64,000 bases of DNA from Adiantum capillus-veneris (GCA_014529385.2 CM043942.1:108701141-108765140); one strand, 5' to 3'; counted from the first letter of the stretch, positions 10,125 to 20,570 are shown. Made by a program: numbers and translations. The notes: generated by a model not told the origin, from the sequence alone.

Positions 10125-10316
10125 TTACGCTTGAGCACGCGCTGCGGCCTTGGGCCACTTAGGTGTAGAGGTGATCTTCCTCCTCTTAGTCGGCTCCTCA
10201 GGAAAGAGAGGTCTGGTGATGCTTTCTCTTTCCTTAATGTGTGTCACAGTACCTTCGTGTATGTTGATGTAGAGTATTTCAAGCTCGTGTGCGTTGGAGG
10301 TTTCTGGACCACTCAT
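10125..10316 (-). CDS. Leader ORF of element A, basic 63-residue peptide
   Basis: Starts MSGPETSNAHELEILYI and ends in a Lys/Arg/Ala-rich tail (EEPTKRRKITSTPKWPKAAA). Its end overlaps the open frame of ORF1 (codons upstream of its first ATG) in another phase. Not recognised. It may be an N-terminal part of ORF1 separated by a frame change. Confidence 0.3.
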   Translation of the reverse strand: MSGPETSNAHELEILYINIHEGTVTHIKERESITRPLFPEEPTKRRKITSTPKWPKAAARAQA

Positions 10317-10336
10317 AGGTTGAGAGGAGAGGTATA

Positions 10337-10522
10337 TCAAGCTCTTCTTCTCACTCTCCTTCGTTGGCGACGATCACGAACAAGGCATGTAGAAGAACTT
10401 ACTTCTTGAATTTCAATGACACTGCAACCTGGTAACAAGACCCCGATGAAAGCTTTTAAGGCCTCTAAAGCCTCCTCCTCTTCTATTCTCCAATTTGCAA
10501 ACTCCTCATGCCATTCGTCCAT
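10337..10522 (-). CDS. First leader ORF of element A, 61 residues
   Basis: ATG at 10522 (MDEWHEEFANWRIEEEEALE). It has an acidic N-terminus and an Arg-rich C-terminus (DRRQRRRVRRRA). It lies 52 bases inside the primer site, so it is the first start codon region after the LTR. The downstream leader frame overlaps its stop. Unknown function; possibly an upstream regulatory ORF. Confidence 0.3.
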   Translation of the reverse strand: MDEWHEEFANWRIEEEEALEALKAFIGVLLPGCSVIEIQEVSSSTCLVRDRRQRRRVRRRA

Positions 10523-10573
10523 GTTGTAGATTGCACATCTTCATTGCTTGTGGACAAAAGGTCTGTGTAGCCC

Positions 10574-10591
10574 TCCTCCGTGGGGGCACCA
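10574..10591 (-). promoter_or_regulatory. Primer-binding site of element A
   Basis: The minus strand reads TGGTGCCCCCACGGAGGA three bases inside the LTR edge at 10595. It differs by one base from the primer site of the gag-only element (39110-39127). I cannot assign the tRNA. Confidence 0.6.
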
Positions 10592-11066
10592 AAATGATGG
10601 CGGGAAAAAGAGCAGTGCAATCGGGTGGCCTCTGTACTCGTGCACACTCCACAAACCACGCCTCATGCAAACAAGCAAAGAACAAAACAAAGGGGGCACC
10701 ACCCTAAATTAAGAGGTTTAGGGACCTCACACATAGTGCACATAGGCAAGTGAGACTTCTAGCATTATGATGGCATCAAAACATATGGCAAAACACATAG
10801 AAACGAAGCTTAGGGACCTTATGTAGCATATATATACACAAGACATCAGCTTAACAATACAACGGCATCTGATCATACATAACAAGGATATAGAGAAGCA
10901 AGCCAAGGATGGCATAATCCCTTGTCAAAAACAATCAACCCAGCAAGTAGGTATGATCCTACTAGCAACACATCAATAGCTTAGAGAATGATGGCGAGGA
11001 TGGTGGCCATGGATCATGAGAGAAGACTCCTTATTTAGGTTTTAGGGCTAGTAATGTAGCATACTA

Positions 11067-11067
<1 letters not shown>

Positions 11068-11103
<36 letters not shown>
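11068..11103. repeat. GA microsatellite in LTR A
   Basis: A (GA)n run of about 36 bp inside the element A LTR. Confidence 0.9.
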
Positions 11104-11109
<6 letters not shown>

Positions 11110-11201
11110 TCCATCCATAGCTCCTCGTTGTGAGCAATGTCGTCATAGCTTCGTTGCTTGGTGAAGTGGGTGAAGTGTTGGTTTTGAGTGAGAGAAGGCC
11201 T

Positions 11202-11210
11202 CCTTATATA
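11202..11210 (-). promoter_or_regulatory. TATA box of the element A LTR
   Basis: The minus strand reads TATATAAGG. Transcription in this direction would run toward the primer site at 10591 and into the leader ORFs. Confidence 0.6.
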
Positions 11211-12135
11211 GGTTTCTGAAAGGGTTTAGGATTAGGGATAAACATGCTTAAATCCGCTGATTGGGGTTACTTTTTGCTTAGGGTGGTCAACAGATTGAGG
11301 TCACCTGATATGTCACCATCAAGATATTCTCTAGAGTGATGTGAGAGGGGAGGGTAAATGCTGATTTTTCTGATTGTGACACATGGGGATAAGGCCTTGA
11401 CCAGCATTTAAGAGCAGGTAAGGTGGCTGTTGAAACTGGAGGTTCTGCACATGTCAGGGGGGGACCTGCGGGGGGGAGGTGGCAGTTGGGTCCTCCTGAA
11501 TATCAAATTCTCAAAAAATCCTCAACCATGGCTTCTTTTGACATGTGTTCTTTGAAAAAATCAGCATGTCTCTTTTCAACTCAAAAGTCTTAATCCCTGT
11601 TGACTCACCTTTACCATAAGATTTTCCCCTTTTCTCCTCCTGCAACTGCATTGTTGATGCCCAATCACTACTTCTAGTAACAGTGAATTGTTACCTACCA
11701 AATACTTATGGTGCAGTAAAAAATATTTACCATGGGTAAAAAAAGTTACTGTAGGTAAAAAGTGATTTGTATTTACCATGTAGGTGAAAAATATTTACTG
11801 TAGGTAAAAAATATTTATTGTGGTAAAAAATATTTACTGTCGGTAAAAAAGTGAAAACGGAGTATGCTGTGCTGTGAGTCCACACGAACATCCTTGTGTA
11901 AATTTCACTAGAAATTCACACCTAGAATGGGCTATTCTGTAAGATATAGGTTGCAAGCATGCATAAGAGCTCGTTCCCACGTATCTTCTGTCCATGGCAC
12001 TTTTTACTCTTTGGTGCTTGTGAAGTAGATTTTTCTTCTCTTTCGAGATCCCTTGGACTAGAGTATCCTCATCTCCCCAACAACTGACTGTGCCTTTATT
12101 GCATCTTCAGAAGGGGTCCTAAAAACCATGCATCA

Positions 12136-13367
12136 ACCACCTTTGTAAACATGTCTGTAGGATTTTCACTTGTATGCACCTTTCCTAGCTTTAGTTGTCC
12201 CTCTTCCAAAAGAGTGCGTATGAAGTGATATCTCACCTCAATGTGCTTTGTCCTTGAATGAAAGGCTGAGTTCTTCGCAAGATGGATAGAGCTTTGGCTA
12301 TCACTGTACAAAACACAATTGTCTTGTTTGAATCCAAGCTCTTCTAAGAATCTGTGAAGCCACAGAATTTCTTTGCTTGCCTCCGTCATTGCTACATACT
12401 CTGCTTCCGTGGTAGAAACTGAAACCACTTTCTGCAGCTTTGAAGCCCAGCTTACTGTTGTGCCTCCAACCGTGAACACATAGCCAGTAGTGCTCCTTCG
12501 AGTATCTTTGTCACCTGCTATATCTGCATCAGCATACCCTTCTAGAAAAATATCAGTTCCTCCAAAATACAAAGCATTTGTTGTTGTCCCTTTTAGATAC
12601 CTAAGTATCCACTTCACAGCTTGCCAATGCTCTTTACTTGGATTGTCCATGAACCTACTCACAAATCCCACTGCATGTGCAATGTCTAGCCTTGTCCAGA
12701 CCATAGCATACATTAGAGAACCTACTGTTGCAGCATATGGAACTTTAGACATATAGGCTATCTCCTCTTGTGTCTTTGGACACATATCCTTCGTTAGTTT
12801 AAAATGACCATCCAAAGGTGTAGAAACTGGTTTTGCATTTTGCATTGCAAACCTTTCTAGTACCTTCTTGATGTAATCTTCTTGAGATAGCTTTATTGTA
12901 TTCTTCGTCCTGTCCCTTGATATTTTCATACCAAGTATCCTCTTTGCAGCACCTAAATCTTTCATTGAAAAAGATTTAGACAGCTCCTCTTTTAGGTCTT
13001 TGATATCCTGCATGTTAGCACTTGCAATCAGCATGTCATCAACATACAACATTAGGATGATGAACTTCCCATCTCCCAAATTCTTCGTGTAGACGCAGTG
13101 ATCCGAGTTGCATCTTGTGAATCCATGATCCAACATCCATCGATCAAACTTCAAGTACCATTTTCTTGATGCTTAATTTAAACCATACAAGCTCTTCTTT
13201 AATCTGCAAACCATTTTCTCCTTACCTTTTACTTCATACCCCTTTGGTTGAAGCATGTAGATTTCCTCCTCTAAGTCACCGTGAGGGAATGACGTATTTA
13301 CATCCATTTGCTCGAGATTTAGATCATGAGCAGCCACAAGGCTTAAGACAAGCCTAATTGAGTTCAT
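12136..13367 (-). pseudogene. Copia 1 reverse transcriptase and RNase H
   Basis: The RT of the copia type continues from the integrase frame. QMDVNTSFPHGDLEEEIYM, then the catalytic YVDD box (IILMLYVDDMLIA) near 13040, QEDYIKKVLERFAM and YLKGT are visible. RNase H follows with DADIAGDKDTRRSTTGYVF, STTEAEYVAM and DSQSSIHLAKN. An in-frame stop lies at 13173-13175. Coding homology ends at ENPTDMFTK, normally a few dozen residues before the polyprotein end. The reading then runs into element A's LTR at 12135. Confidence 0.85.
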
Positions 13368-13412
13368 TTTTACAACAGGAGAAAATATTTCATTGAAGTC
13401 AATACCTTTCTT

Positions 13413-14880
13413 TTAAGAAAAAACTTTTACCACAAGCCTAGACTTGTACCTTTTCTTCCCACCTTCTTCTTCCTTCACCTTGTACACCCATTTGTTTTGA
13501 AATTCTCGCTTACCTTTAGGCAACTCAACCAAATCCCATGTTTGGTTGCGATGTAGTGAGTCCATCTCCAGTTGCATGCTCTTCGTCCATTCTTCTTTGG
13601 ATTCATGTTGCATAGCTTCTTCGTATGATTCTGGCTCTCCAGAATCTGAGATCAAGAGATGGTTGAAGGAAGGCACAAACCTTTCTGGAGGTCTACTTGC
13701 TCTTGTACATCTTCGGAGAATAGGTTGAGGCTCCTCATTTGGTTGACGTTGTTGCACATTGTCACCGTTTGCAGTCCTTGAGTCTTCACCGTCCTCAAGC
13801 TCCATGTACTCATCACCTATTTCTTTTGTTTGTTTTCTTTCCATATAATCTTTGTACATATTTTGTTCGTTAAAAATTACATCCCAACTCCTTAAGATTT
13901 TACCATCTTCAGGATTCCATAGGCGATATCCAAAGTCACCTTCTCCATAGTCAATGAAGAAACACTTTTTGGACTTTGCATCTAGCTTTGATCTTAGGCT
14001 TCTATCTATGTGCATGAAAGCCTCACACCCAAACACTTTGAGAAATGCATAATTCACCGGTTTACCTGTCCATGCCTCTTCTGGAACTCCCCCATCCAAT
14101 GCCGTTGAGGGTGACCGATTGATTAAGTACACAGATGTACTTACAGCTTCCACGCAAAGCTCAAGCGGTAGGCCTGCATGTAGCCGCATGCTTCGTGCTC
14201 GCTCCATGATTGTCATGTTCATCCTTTCCAAAATACCATTTTGTTGAGGTGTCCTTGGGGTTGTCCTTTGTCTCCAAATGCCATTTGCTAGCACAAAAGC
14301 TTTCAAAAGATTGGTTGCAATATTCGCCTCCATTGTCTGATGTGAGGCATTTAACCTTGGTACCTGCTTCATTCTCCACAAAGGCTTTCCACCTTTATAA
14401 TATGAAAAATACATCGGATTTTTTCTTCATGACATAAACCCATGTTTTTCTAGTCGCATCGTCTATGAATGTTACATAGTACAATGAGCCACCAAGTGAT
14501 GGTGTACTTGCAGGACCCCAAACATCAGAATGAACCAACTCAAGTTTTTTATTTTTTCTTTCATTTCCTGATTTTTGAAATTTTACCCACTTTTGTTTAC
14601 CATAAACACAATCTTCACAGAACTCTAAGTCCACTGTTTTCAAACCTGGTAGAAGCTTCTTTGTTTGAAGGATTTGTATTCCTTTGGCACTCATATGCCC
14701 AAGTCGGTAGTGCCACACCGCACTGTCAACTTCTGTAGTTGCTGCACAAGCTGAAGGTTGCGTGCTAACAGTACACAAGTAATGTGTACCGACTTTTTCT
14801 CCCTTGGCAGCCACCAAAGATCCCTTTGAGATCTTCCACCTTTTGTTTTCGAATGCAATGTTGTGACCTTCATCATCCAA
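13413..14880 (-). pseudogene. Copia 1 integrase and start of reverse transcriptase
   Basis: GAG-pre-integrase with an HHCC zinc segment (WHYRLGHMSAKGIQIL, CEDCVYGK), then the catalytic core. The first Asp is in FIDDATRKTW, the second in TSDNGGEYC, and the Glu in NGILERMN. A frameshift near 14395-14410 splits the core. The C-terminal part (FGCEAFMHI, KKCFFIDYG) leads through an acidic linker into the RT start (WDLVELPKGKREFQNKWVYK). A stop at 13413 ends the frame just before the RT palm. The triad residues are all still present, but in two frames. Confidence 0.85.
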
Positions 14881-14883
14881 TTG

Positions 14884-15270
14884 TCATGTAGAGATCAAAC
14901 TTTTGCGAAGAGAAGGAACATGCCTAACATCTTTAAGCTTCCACTCATTTCCATTAGCAGTTTTGACAAAAACTGTACCTTTGCCGACAATCTCACAAGC
15001 TTCATCATCTCCCAGGTATACATACCCAAAATTACCTTTGGTGTAGTCTTGGAAATGTTGCTTGTGTGGTGTCGCATGGAATGAAGCCCCGGAATCTACT
15101 ATCCAGGAATTAGACACATTGTCTAATGAGAGAATTAGAGCATCTTGCTTTACTTTACGTGCCACATTGGCCTCCGATGTTGGCTTGTTGTCTTGAGACT
15201 CTGCCTCCTTCTTCTTCTTGGACCAGCAATCCTTCTTGACGTGGCCCTTCTTGCCACACAGTTTCAACAT
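14884..15270 (-). pseudogene. Copia 1 zinc knuckle and protease
   Basis: CGKKGHVKKDC is the end of a gag zinc knuckle. It is followed by a Lys-rich linker and an aspartic protease with SWIVDSGASFHAT, then GKGTVFVKT and RHVPSLRKSLIS. The frame is shifted relative to gag inside the knuckle, and a stop at 14884 cuts it from the integrase part, which is in the same frame. Confidence 0.8.
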
Positions 15271-15959
15271 TCAAGAACTGACTTTGTGTGTGACTTGCTC
15301 CACCTTGGGCGATCATGACCCTTTTGGTTTTTGAGCCTTTCCTTAGGCCTTCCTCTTGTTTCCACTAACAGTGCAGCACTTGATGATTCTCCTGTGCTTC
15401 TCCTTCGTATTAGGAGAACACCCACAACATCATCAAACTTAAGAGTATTTGTGCCAGAAATAGAATTACTTACAGCCATCACAAGGCTGTCCCAACTATC
15501 CGATAGAGATGATAGTATAAGGAGAGCTTGCACTTCGTCATCAAAATTGATTTTCCCCGATCGAAGTTGACTTATGTTTGTGTTAAAGTCATTTAGGTGT
15601 TCTGCAACTGAACCATTCTCTGCCATCTTTAGATTGAACAAGCGCTTCATAAGAAATACCTTATTGGATACCGATGGTTTCTCGTAGAAGTCGTCAAGTG
15701 ACTTCATCAAGTCCTCCGTGGTCTTCATCTCCGAAACATTGAAGGCCACCGTTGACACCAAGCTTAACTGGATTGTTCCCAGTGCCTTTGGATCAAGGAC
15801 AATCCCTGCTTCATCTGCCATTGTTGCAGACTTCTTTGCAAGACCGCCTAGTGGCAAATAGAGATCCTTCTGGTAGAGAAAGTCTTCAATCTGCATCTTC
15901 CAATGTTAGTAGTTTTTCCCGTTGAACTTCTCAATCTTGAGCTTCCCTTCCTCCGCCAT
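15264..15959 (-). pseudogene. Copia 1 gag
   Basis: ATG at 15959 (MAEEGKLKIEKFNGKNY), with a stop TAA at 15906-15908 in codon 18, then HWKMQIEDFLYQKDLYLPL and the UBN2/gag-polypeptide core (TTEDLMKSLDDFYEKPS, FLMKRLFNLKMAENGSVAEH, SSLSDSWDSLVMAV). Typical copia gag architecture of about 230 residues before the zinc knuckle. The frame ends inside the knuckle through a stop plus a two-base insertion. Confidence 0.8.
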
Positions 15960-16018
15960 AACTCCCACTCAATTCAAGGAATCCTTTCCTTGAGATAATT
16001 TAGCTACGAGCAAACCTT

Positions 16019-16030
16019 GCTCTGATACTA
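16019..16030 (-). promoter_or_regulatory. Primer-binding site of copia 1 (initiator-Met-like)
   Basis: The minus strand reads TAGTATCAGAGC, one base from the standard TGGTATCAGAGC complementary to plant initiator tRNA-Met. Two bases separate it from the LTR edge. Confidence 0.8.
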
Positions 16031-16032
16031 GT

Positions 16033-16702
16033 TGTTAGGAAATAAGACGTAGCTAAATAGATATTTGAGTAGATTACTCAATGGAGAGAGATAGATTTCA
16101 CACACAAGAGATTATAGAGTAGAGAGAGAGAGAGAGAGTACACACGATATATGTGGTTCACCCAATGTGGGCTACGTCCACGGGAAAGCAGCCACTCAAT
16201 GGCTTTAGTACTTCAAAACAAGAAGTAGTTTACAAAGGGATTATACCCTTAATGGAGCTCCCGCCTTGCTTCACTCTCACCACCTCACACTCACCTTGTT
16301 GCATCAACTTCACACTGTGAAATGTGTGTAGAAATGGCCTCCTTTTATAGGCCAAAAGGGCTGCCCTCTCTTATGAGAGGCAACCATGTGTAGCCGCCCT
16401 TGTGCGAATAAGTCCAAATTGGACCGTCCAATCCGCCCATGTGTGGCCGCCCTTGAGAAGACAAGTCCGCTTTTGAATTCGGCCACCGGCCAACCGACGG
16501 TTGTTTTCCGACCACTTTTCGGCCGCCGTCCGGCCATAATATACCGACGAAAAGGAATATTCCGGCGAGGGAAAAAAATCTCAGGTGCTTCCGTCCTCGA
16601 GGCCCCTAAAGTTGCCCTGATTCTTGGCTGTGAAAATTTTGGTTTCCGGTGAGTGATTTTCCTTCACGCGCGATGGCTTCTCCTCATAATGGGGGCCTTA
16701 CA
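16033..16702 (-). mobile_element. 5' LTR of copia 1 (about 670 bp)
   Basis: Plus-orientation ends are TGTTAGG and CCTTACA, an imperfect inverted terminus (6 of 7). It contains a short GA microsatellite (about 16120-16138) and a TATA box on the minus strand. The right edge is inferred because no second LTR is in view. Confidence 0.65.
16341..16350 (-). promoter_or_regulatory. TATA box of the copia 1 LTR
   Basis: The minus strand reads CTATAAAAGG, followed by about 310 bp to the LTR inner edge. Confidence 0.6.
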
Positions 16703-16739
16703 AATGTGCGCTTTTACCACAGAAAATTACAAGGGTAAA

Positions 16740-17770
16740 TCAGGCTCCATACTTAACAGACACAGCCAAAGCATAACAATCTGATGCATAAGATGCATTG
16801 CGAGAGCCTGAACGAGTACGACTAGACAAAGGTGTATCTAATTTACTGTCACGCAAAGTGTGCACCAGCCATTTTGGCATACCGCTAGGCTGCTCATTTT
16901 CAGCCCTTTCCTCATCAAGTACATCATGTACATATGCATCAGTAATAGGCTGATCTAGAACATTTTCAGAAACCCCCATAGGCTGTACATTTGCCTCATT
17001 GGAACTTACATTCGTATTTCCACCACTGAAAAGAGGCAACAAAGTGTCATAAATGTCCTGTGAGCTTACATTACTATCTCTAGTACATGACAGCAAGGGC
17101 TGAACAGAATCTTCCACAAACACTACATCCCGTGAAACCAGAATATGTTTTGTTTGTGGATGATACAACCTGTAACCTTTGCTTTCATCACTATAACCAA
17201 CAAAAATACATTTGACAGCCTTATCATCCAATTTTCTACGCTGCACTTGTGGCACCAAAGCATATGCCAAATAGCCAAAAACACGCATGTGCTCAATAGA
17301 AGGCTTTCTATCATGCCATGCTTCATATGGAGTAATAGACTGCAGTTCAGTACATAAGTGGCACACATGATGGCCTCAAGCCAAAAACAATGCGGAAAAG
17401 CTTGACTCTTGACCATACATCGTGCCATTTCCGTGAGTGACCTATTTTTCCTCTCAGCAACACCATTTTGTTGAGGTGTATAAGGCATTGTACATTGGTG
17501 TTTTATCCCACGACTAGCGAGAAATGCATTGAATTCATGAGACATCAACTCCCCCCCTCGATTAGAACGGAGGGTGCCCATAGTACATTTCGAGACATTT
17601 TCAGCCATAGCCAGAAATTGTTTGAAGCACATAAAAACTTCAGACTTCGCTTTAAGCGGAAATACCCATGCATGCCTGGAGTAATCATCAAAGAAAGTCA
17701 CGAAGTACAGGTAATTGCCCAAGGATGGAGTTTGCATGGGCCCACAAACATCACTATGCACAAGCTGCAA
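16740..17770 (-). pseudogene. Copia 2 integrase (decayed)
   Basis: Integrase core with VTFFDDYSRHAWVFPLK, then TLRSNRGGELMSHEF, where the usual second catalytic Asp is replaced by Asn, and NGVAERKNRSL carrying the Glu. A frameshift lies near 17366. The C-terminal part (FGYLAYALVP, KCIFVGYSDESKGYRLY, HILVSRDVVF) continues to 16740. The expected RT does not follow, because the LTR of copia 1 begins at 16702. The lineage is different from copia 1 by sequence. Confidence 0.8.
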
Positions 17771-17815
17771 CCTGCATGTGGCCCGAACTGAACCATCCTT
17801 TGGAAACTTACAACG

Positions 17816-18560
17816 CTACATCTTACCCAAAATACAGCATTCACAAACATGTTTGACAGGTGCTTCAAGAGGCGGCAAAGAAGCAACCATATCAAATTTC
17901 TGCAAACGCAACAAACTGGCAAAATTCAGATGACCAAAACGTGCATGCCAAAATTTTGCATCTGAAATAGCCCTTGAATCTGCAACAGCATTTGCAAAAT
18001 TTTGTCCACACTTGTCATACAAAGTGAGCTTATACAGCCCATGGCACAAAAGGCCAGATGCAACAATTTCATCACCAAAACTGAGATCATGAACTGTACA
18101 TCTGTCATCCACAAATTTGACTACAAGTCCAAGTCTAGCAAGTGCGGATACAAACAAGAGATTCTTCTTGATCCCAGGTACATAAAGTGCATCAACAAGT
18201 GTAAAGGAACTGCCATTTGCAGCAGTAAGCACAATCTTTCCAACTCCCTGAATTGGATAAGAGGCATTGTTGGCACAAGTGACAGAATTCCCATGAGGGA
18301 CAGAGTCAAGAGAGGTAAACAATTCACGATCTGAGGTAATGTGCTTTGTAGCACCACTATCAAAATACCACACATGTGAATCTGCAGCAACTGACAAGCA
18401 TGCATCATGGACAGCAGGATTGTAAGTGCACTCTGCGCTAAAAGCCCATTTTGCATCAACACCAGCATTACAATCTTCTTTTACAAAAGACTCAACAATG
18501 GTTGCATTTGTAGTGGAACCAGCATTTGCAGTGGAACCACCCTCTTTCTTCTTAGCCTGT
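17816..18560 (-). pseudogene. Copia 2 protease and GAG-pre-integrase
   Basis: The frame is open from about 18560. A Ser/Thr/Asn-rich linker is followed by protease WYFDSGATKHIT, a typical copia active site, then LYVPGIKKNLLFVSALAR, and the integrase zinc segment FWHARFGHLNFASL ... CECCILGK, with a stop at 17816. The same frame continues into the integrase core at 17770. No gag core is seen to the right of 18560; there the sequence resembles an intron-type acceptor (TTTGCTTAG before GACAGG) on the minus strand. Confidence 0.75.
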
Positions 18561-19160
18561 CCTAAGCAAAGAAAATAATTTTAGCACATTTTGCCAAAAA
18601 GGTACATGGATCCCGGTCCATGTTTGGCAGGATTTTTTACAGGTTTTTGCACAATTTTTTCCAACAAGTGTTTTTATCCCCTTCTTGAAATTTTTATTGG
18701 GTTTGGTCCAGTTTTGAATCCCTAACCATCACTTCTTCAATTTTTTCGAGTTATGGTCTTCAACACCAAAATAAGGTTTTTCATAGTTTTTACCTCGTTC
18801 CTTTTGGCCCCAAATGATGGTGTGATTTGTTTCCTAACCTACTCCTATAACTGAAATGAATATGCAAACATAATTGAACTCAATAGTACAGAAATAATAA
18901 CAATGTGTGTGGTGGAACAGCCCTTTCCAAGCATGTGAAAAATCAAAGAACGAGATACTATCTTGTACTTCACTCACAGTTTTCTTTGCTCTTAAGGAAT
19001 AGCACTGGCTAGTCTTGGACTCCAGTCTCTATTAAGCACTAAACCTACGTCTAGCTGCTTCACTGTCTATGGGTAAGAGGAACGGTTATCAAAAGCTTGA
19101 AGAGAGATTTTTTTTCTTCTTTTTTTTGTACACTGAGTCACTCACCACCTAAGGATCGGT
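18561..19160. other. Non-coding stretch between copia 2 and an LTR-like segment
   Basis: AT-rich with T runs (18640-18780 and around 19110). I see no credible protein or RNA gene. It lies between a primer-site-like sequence (19163-19179) and the copia 2 protease, so it could be the leader of the element owning the 19181-20127 LTR. Confidence 0.4.
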
Positions 19161-19162
19161 TT

Positions 19163-19179
19163 CCGCAGCAACGGTGCCA
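19163..19179 (-). promoter_or_regulatory. Primer-site-like sequence beside LTR 19181-20127
   Basis: The minus strand reads TGGCACCGTTGCTGCGG, resembling the Asp-tRNA-type site TGGCGCCGTTGCCGGGG with three differences. It touches the LTR-like edge at 19181. Confidence 0.45.
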
Positions 19180-19180
19180 A

Positions 19181-20127
19181 TGTTAGCGGGTCGCCGCGAC
19201 GGACATCTATAGCATAGCTCTTTTGCACTAAGAAAATGTAGATATGCAAGGAAGCGACTCGAGGTGGGGCACAGAGACTTAATGAGAGTGTCAATCTCAC
19301 CAAAGTGAACTCAAGGGCTAGTCGTTCTACGACAAAAGCAAATCAACCACTTCCTAGTCAAACAATCAGTATGCGTCCAATCTCAACACTCAACGTCATC
19401 ACGCCTTTTCGGTATCCAAACGAATCCGGAATGTCACGAAACTTAAGAAGAGGTATCACAACACTTATGGGCTCAATCCTACCAAGTTTTGTCACCATCT
19501 GGGAAGGTACATAAATCACGATCCATCACAAAAAATGTGCAAAAAACTGAAACAGAAGTGCTTGGAAAGATCTACCTTAAGCATAGAAACACTTATCCAT
19601 GGTCAAAACATCAAAAACAACCATTTTAACTCCCAAATCAATGCATTTAGCTCACAAACGATACGTCACGAAAAACATCAAAATTGTAAATGATTACACT
19701 TAGATTGTAGAGCAAGAGGCAAGGAACGCAATGTGCTATTCAGAATAGAATTCTGATTACCCGTTCAGGAGAAAAGATGATTACAAGTTGTAGTCACAAG
19801 AAGCCTCCACAGTGCACGTTTTCTTACTTCAGCTATAATGATCCTAATTTCTTCAAAACTAAGGGTTTTGACTGTAAAAGTTAGGGGGCTTTCCCATGGC
19901 CATCCGGCTTCTTACAAGGGGTAGACTTAGAGAAATAAAAAAGGGTATGGTCTAATCTCATCATGATTGCAACTCATCTTAGGCTGAATTACAGGGTTTT
20001 TTCCAAAAAAAATAGAGTGTCCACTGGGTTTGGTGTGCATACACGTGTATGCGTCCGTATTTACCAAACATCCGTCAAATTAAATAATACAAAAATAGTG
20101 TAGTTTTTCCATGTTTAGCTGTCAACA
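19181..20127 (-). mobile_element. LTR candidate (947 bp), probably the 3' LTR of element D
   Basis: On the minus strand it starts TGTTGACAGC directly after a G-rich polypurine run (20128-20139) and ends CGCTAACA directly before a primer-site-like sequence. The polypurine tract on the right assigns it as a 3' LTR of the element whose body lies at 20140-33279. The primer site on the left suggests it also served as a 5' LTR. No second copy is in the window to confirm the edges. Confidence 0.45.
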
Positions 20128-20139
20128 CTCCCCCCCTCC
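20128..20139 (-). promoter_or_regulatory. Polypurine tract next to the 19181-20127 LTR
   Basis: The minus strand reads GGAGGGGGGGAG immediately followed by TG of the LTR, a canonical plus-strand priming site. Confidence 0.65.
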
Positions 20140-20245
20140 ACGTCCACGTCATCTTTGACATGATATTTCCATGTATTGAAGCCTTGTCTTTGTAGTGCTT
20201 TTGGCCCTTGTCTGCTGAGTTTGTAGTAGACTTCTATTGTTTTCT

Positions 20246-20561
20246 TCAATGAAAACCTACTGGCTTTAACAACTTTAGATAGGACTCATATCTAATGTTC
20301 AGTGCCATTGTGACTATAGGGCCAAAGATTCTACTGTCATATGTAAAGAAGCTAGTGTAGAAGGCTTCCTCAAACACGTGCATGTGGTAGCTTCGCAAGA
20401 ACATTAATCTTTGATAAAACAAGTGCAGCACCTCCGAGGAGGGCTGATTTGACACATTCATAGGTCAGTTTAGTGACGATGTCGCTCATTGATAGTAATG
20501 TTGAGTCCGTTGCCTTGGACGGCACGAACACTTTGAGGCAGGCCATCAATGTTTTACACAT
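20246..20561 (-). pseudogene. Decayed 3' continuation of element D ORF3
   Basis: Two overlapping open pieces in different phases (for example VFEEAFYTSFFTYDSRIFGP) follow the ORF3 stop at 20571 and end about 100 bases before the polypurine tract. Position suggests leftover ORF3 C-terminal coding; I cannot align it convincingly to the F protein. Confidence 0.25.
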
Positions 20562-20570
20562 TCCTAAGCA

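Larger units (their letters stand above)
6414..10218. repeat. 1,926-bp-period tandem duplication inside element A
   Basis: 6414-8292 is repeated at 8340-10218 (1,879 bp each). All predicted proteins in the two copies are identical (the 5' half of gag and the small ORFs upstream). The copies are separated by 47 bp that belong to a 53-bp repeat at 8236-8340. The right copy ends where leader sequence resumes at 10219. Confidence 0.95.
894..12135 (-). mobile_element. Element A: Tat-like Ty3/gypsy retrotransposon, minus strand
   Basis: Order on the minus strand: LTR (10595-12135), primer site (10574-10591), a chain of small ORFs, gag-protease, RT, RNase H, a second archaeal-type RNase H, integrase, polypurine tract (1748-1758) and a truncated LTR (894-1742). 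The dual RNase H and the extra ORFs before gag are hallmarks of the Tat/Ogre group. The copy is inactive: RT and integrase carry stops and frameshifts, and 1.9 kb of leader plus gag is tandemly duplicated. It interrupts the RNase H end of copia 1 at 12136. Confidence 0.8.
10595..12135 (-). mobile_element. 5' LTR of element A (complete, 1,541 bp)
   Basis: Termini TGATGG...GCATCA form a TGATG/CATCA inverted terminus. The primer site lies at its left inner edge, and copia 1 coding sequence resumes at its right outer edge (12136). It holds a GA microsatellite, a minus-strand TATA box and the AT-rich minisatellite. The last 849 bp match 894-1742. Confidence 0.8.
12136..16702 (-). mobile_element. 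Copia 1: Ty1/copia retrotransposon, 3' end cut by element A
   Basis: Minus-strand order LTR, primer site, gag, zinc knuckle, protease, integrase, RT, RNase H is the copia order. The copy has two frameshifts and at least four in-frame stops. The RNase H end stops at the LTR of element A, so the 3' LTR lies beyond A, outside the window. Confidence 0.85.
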
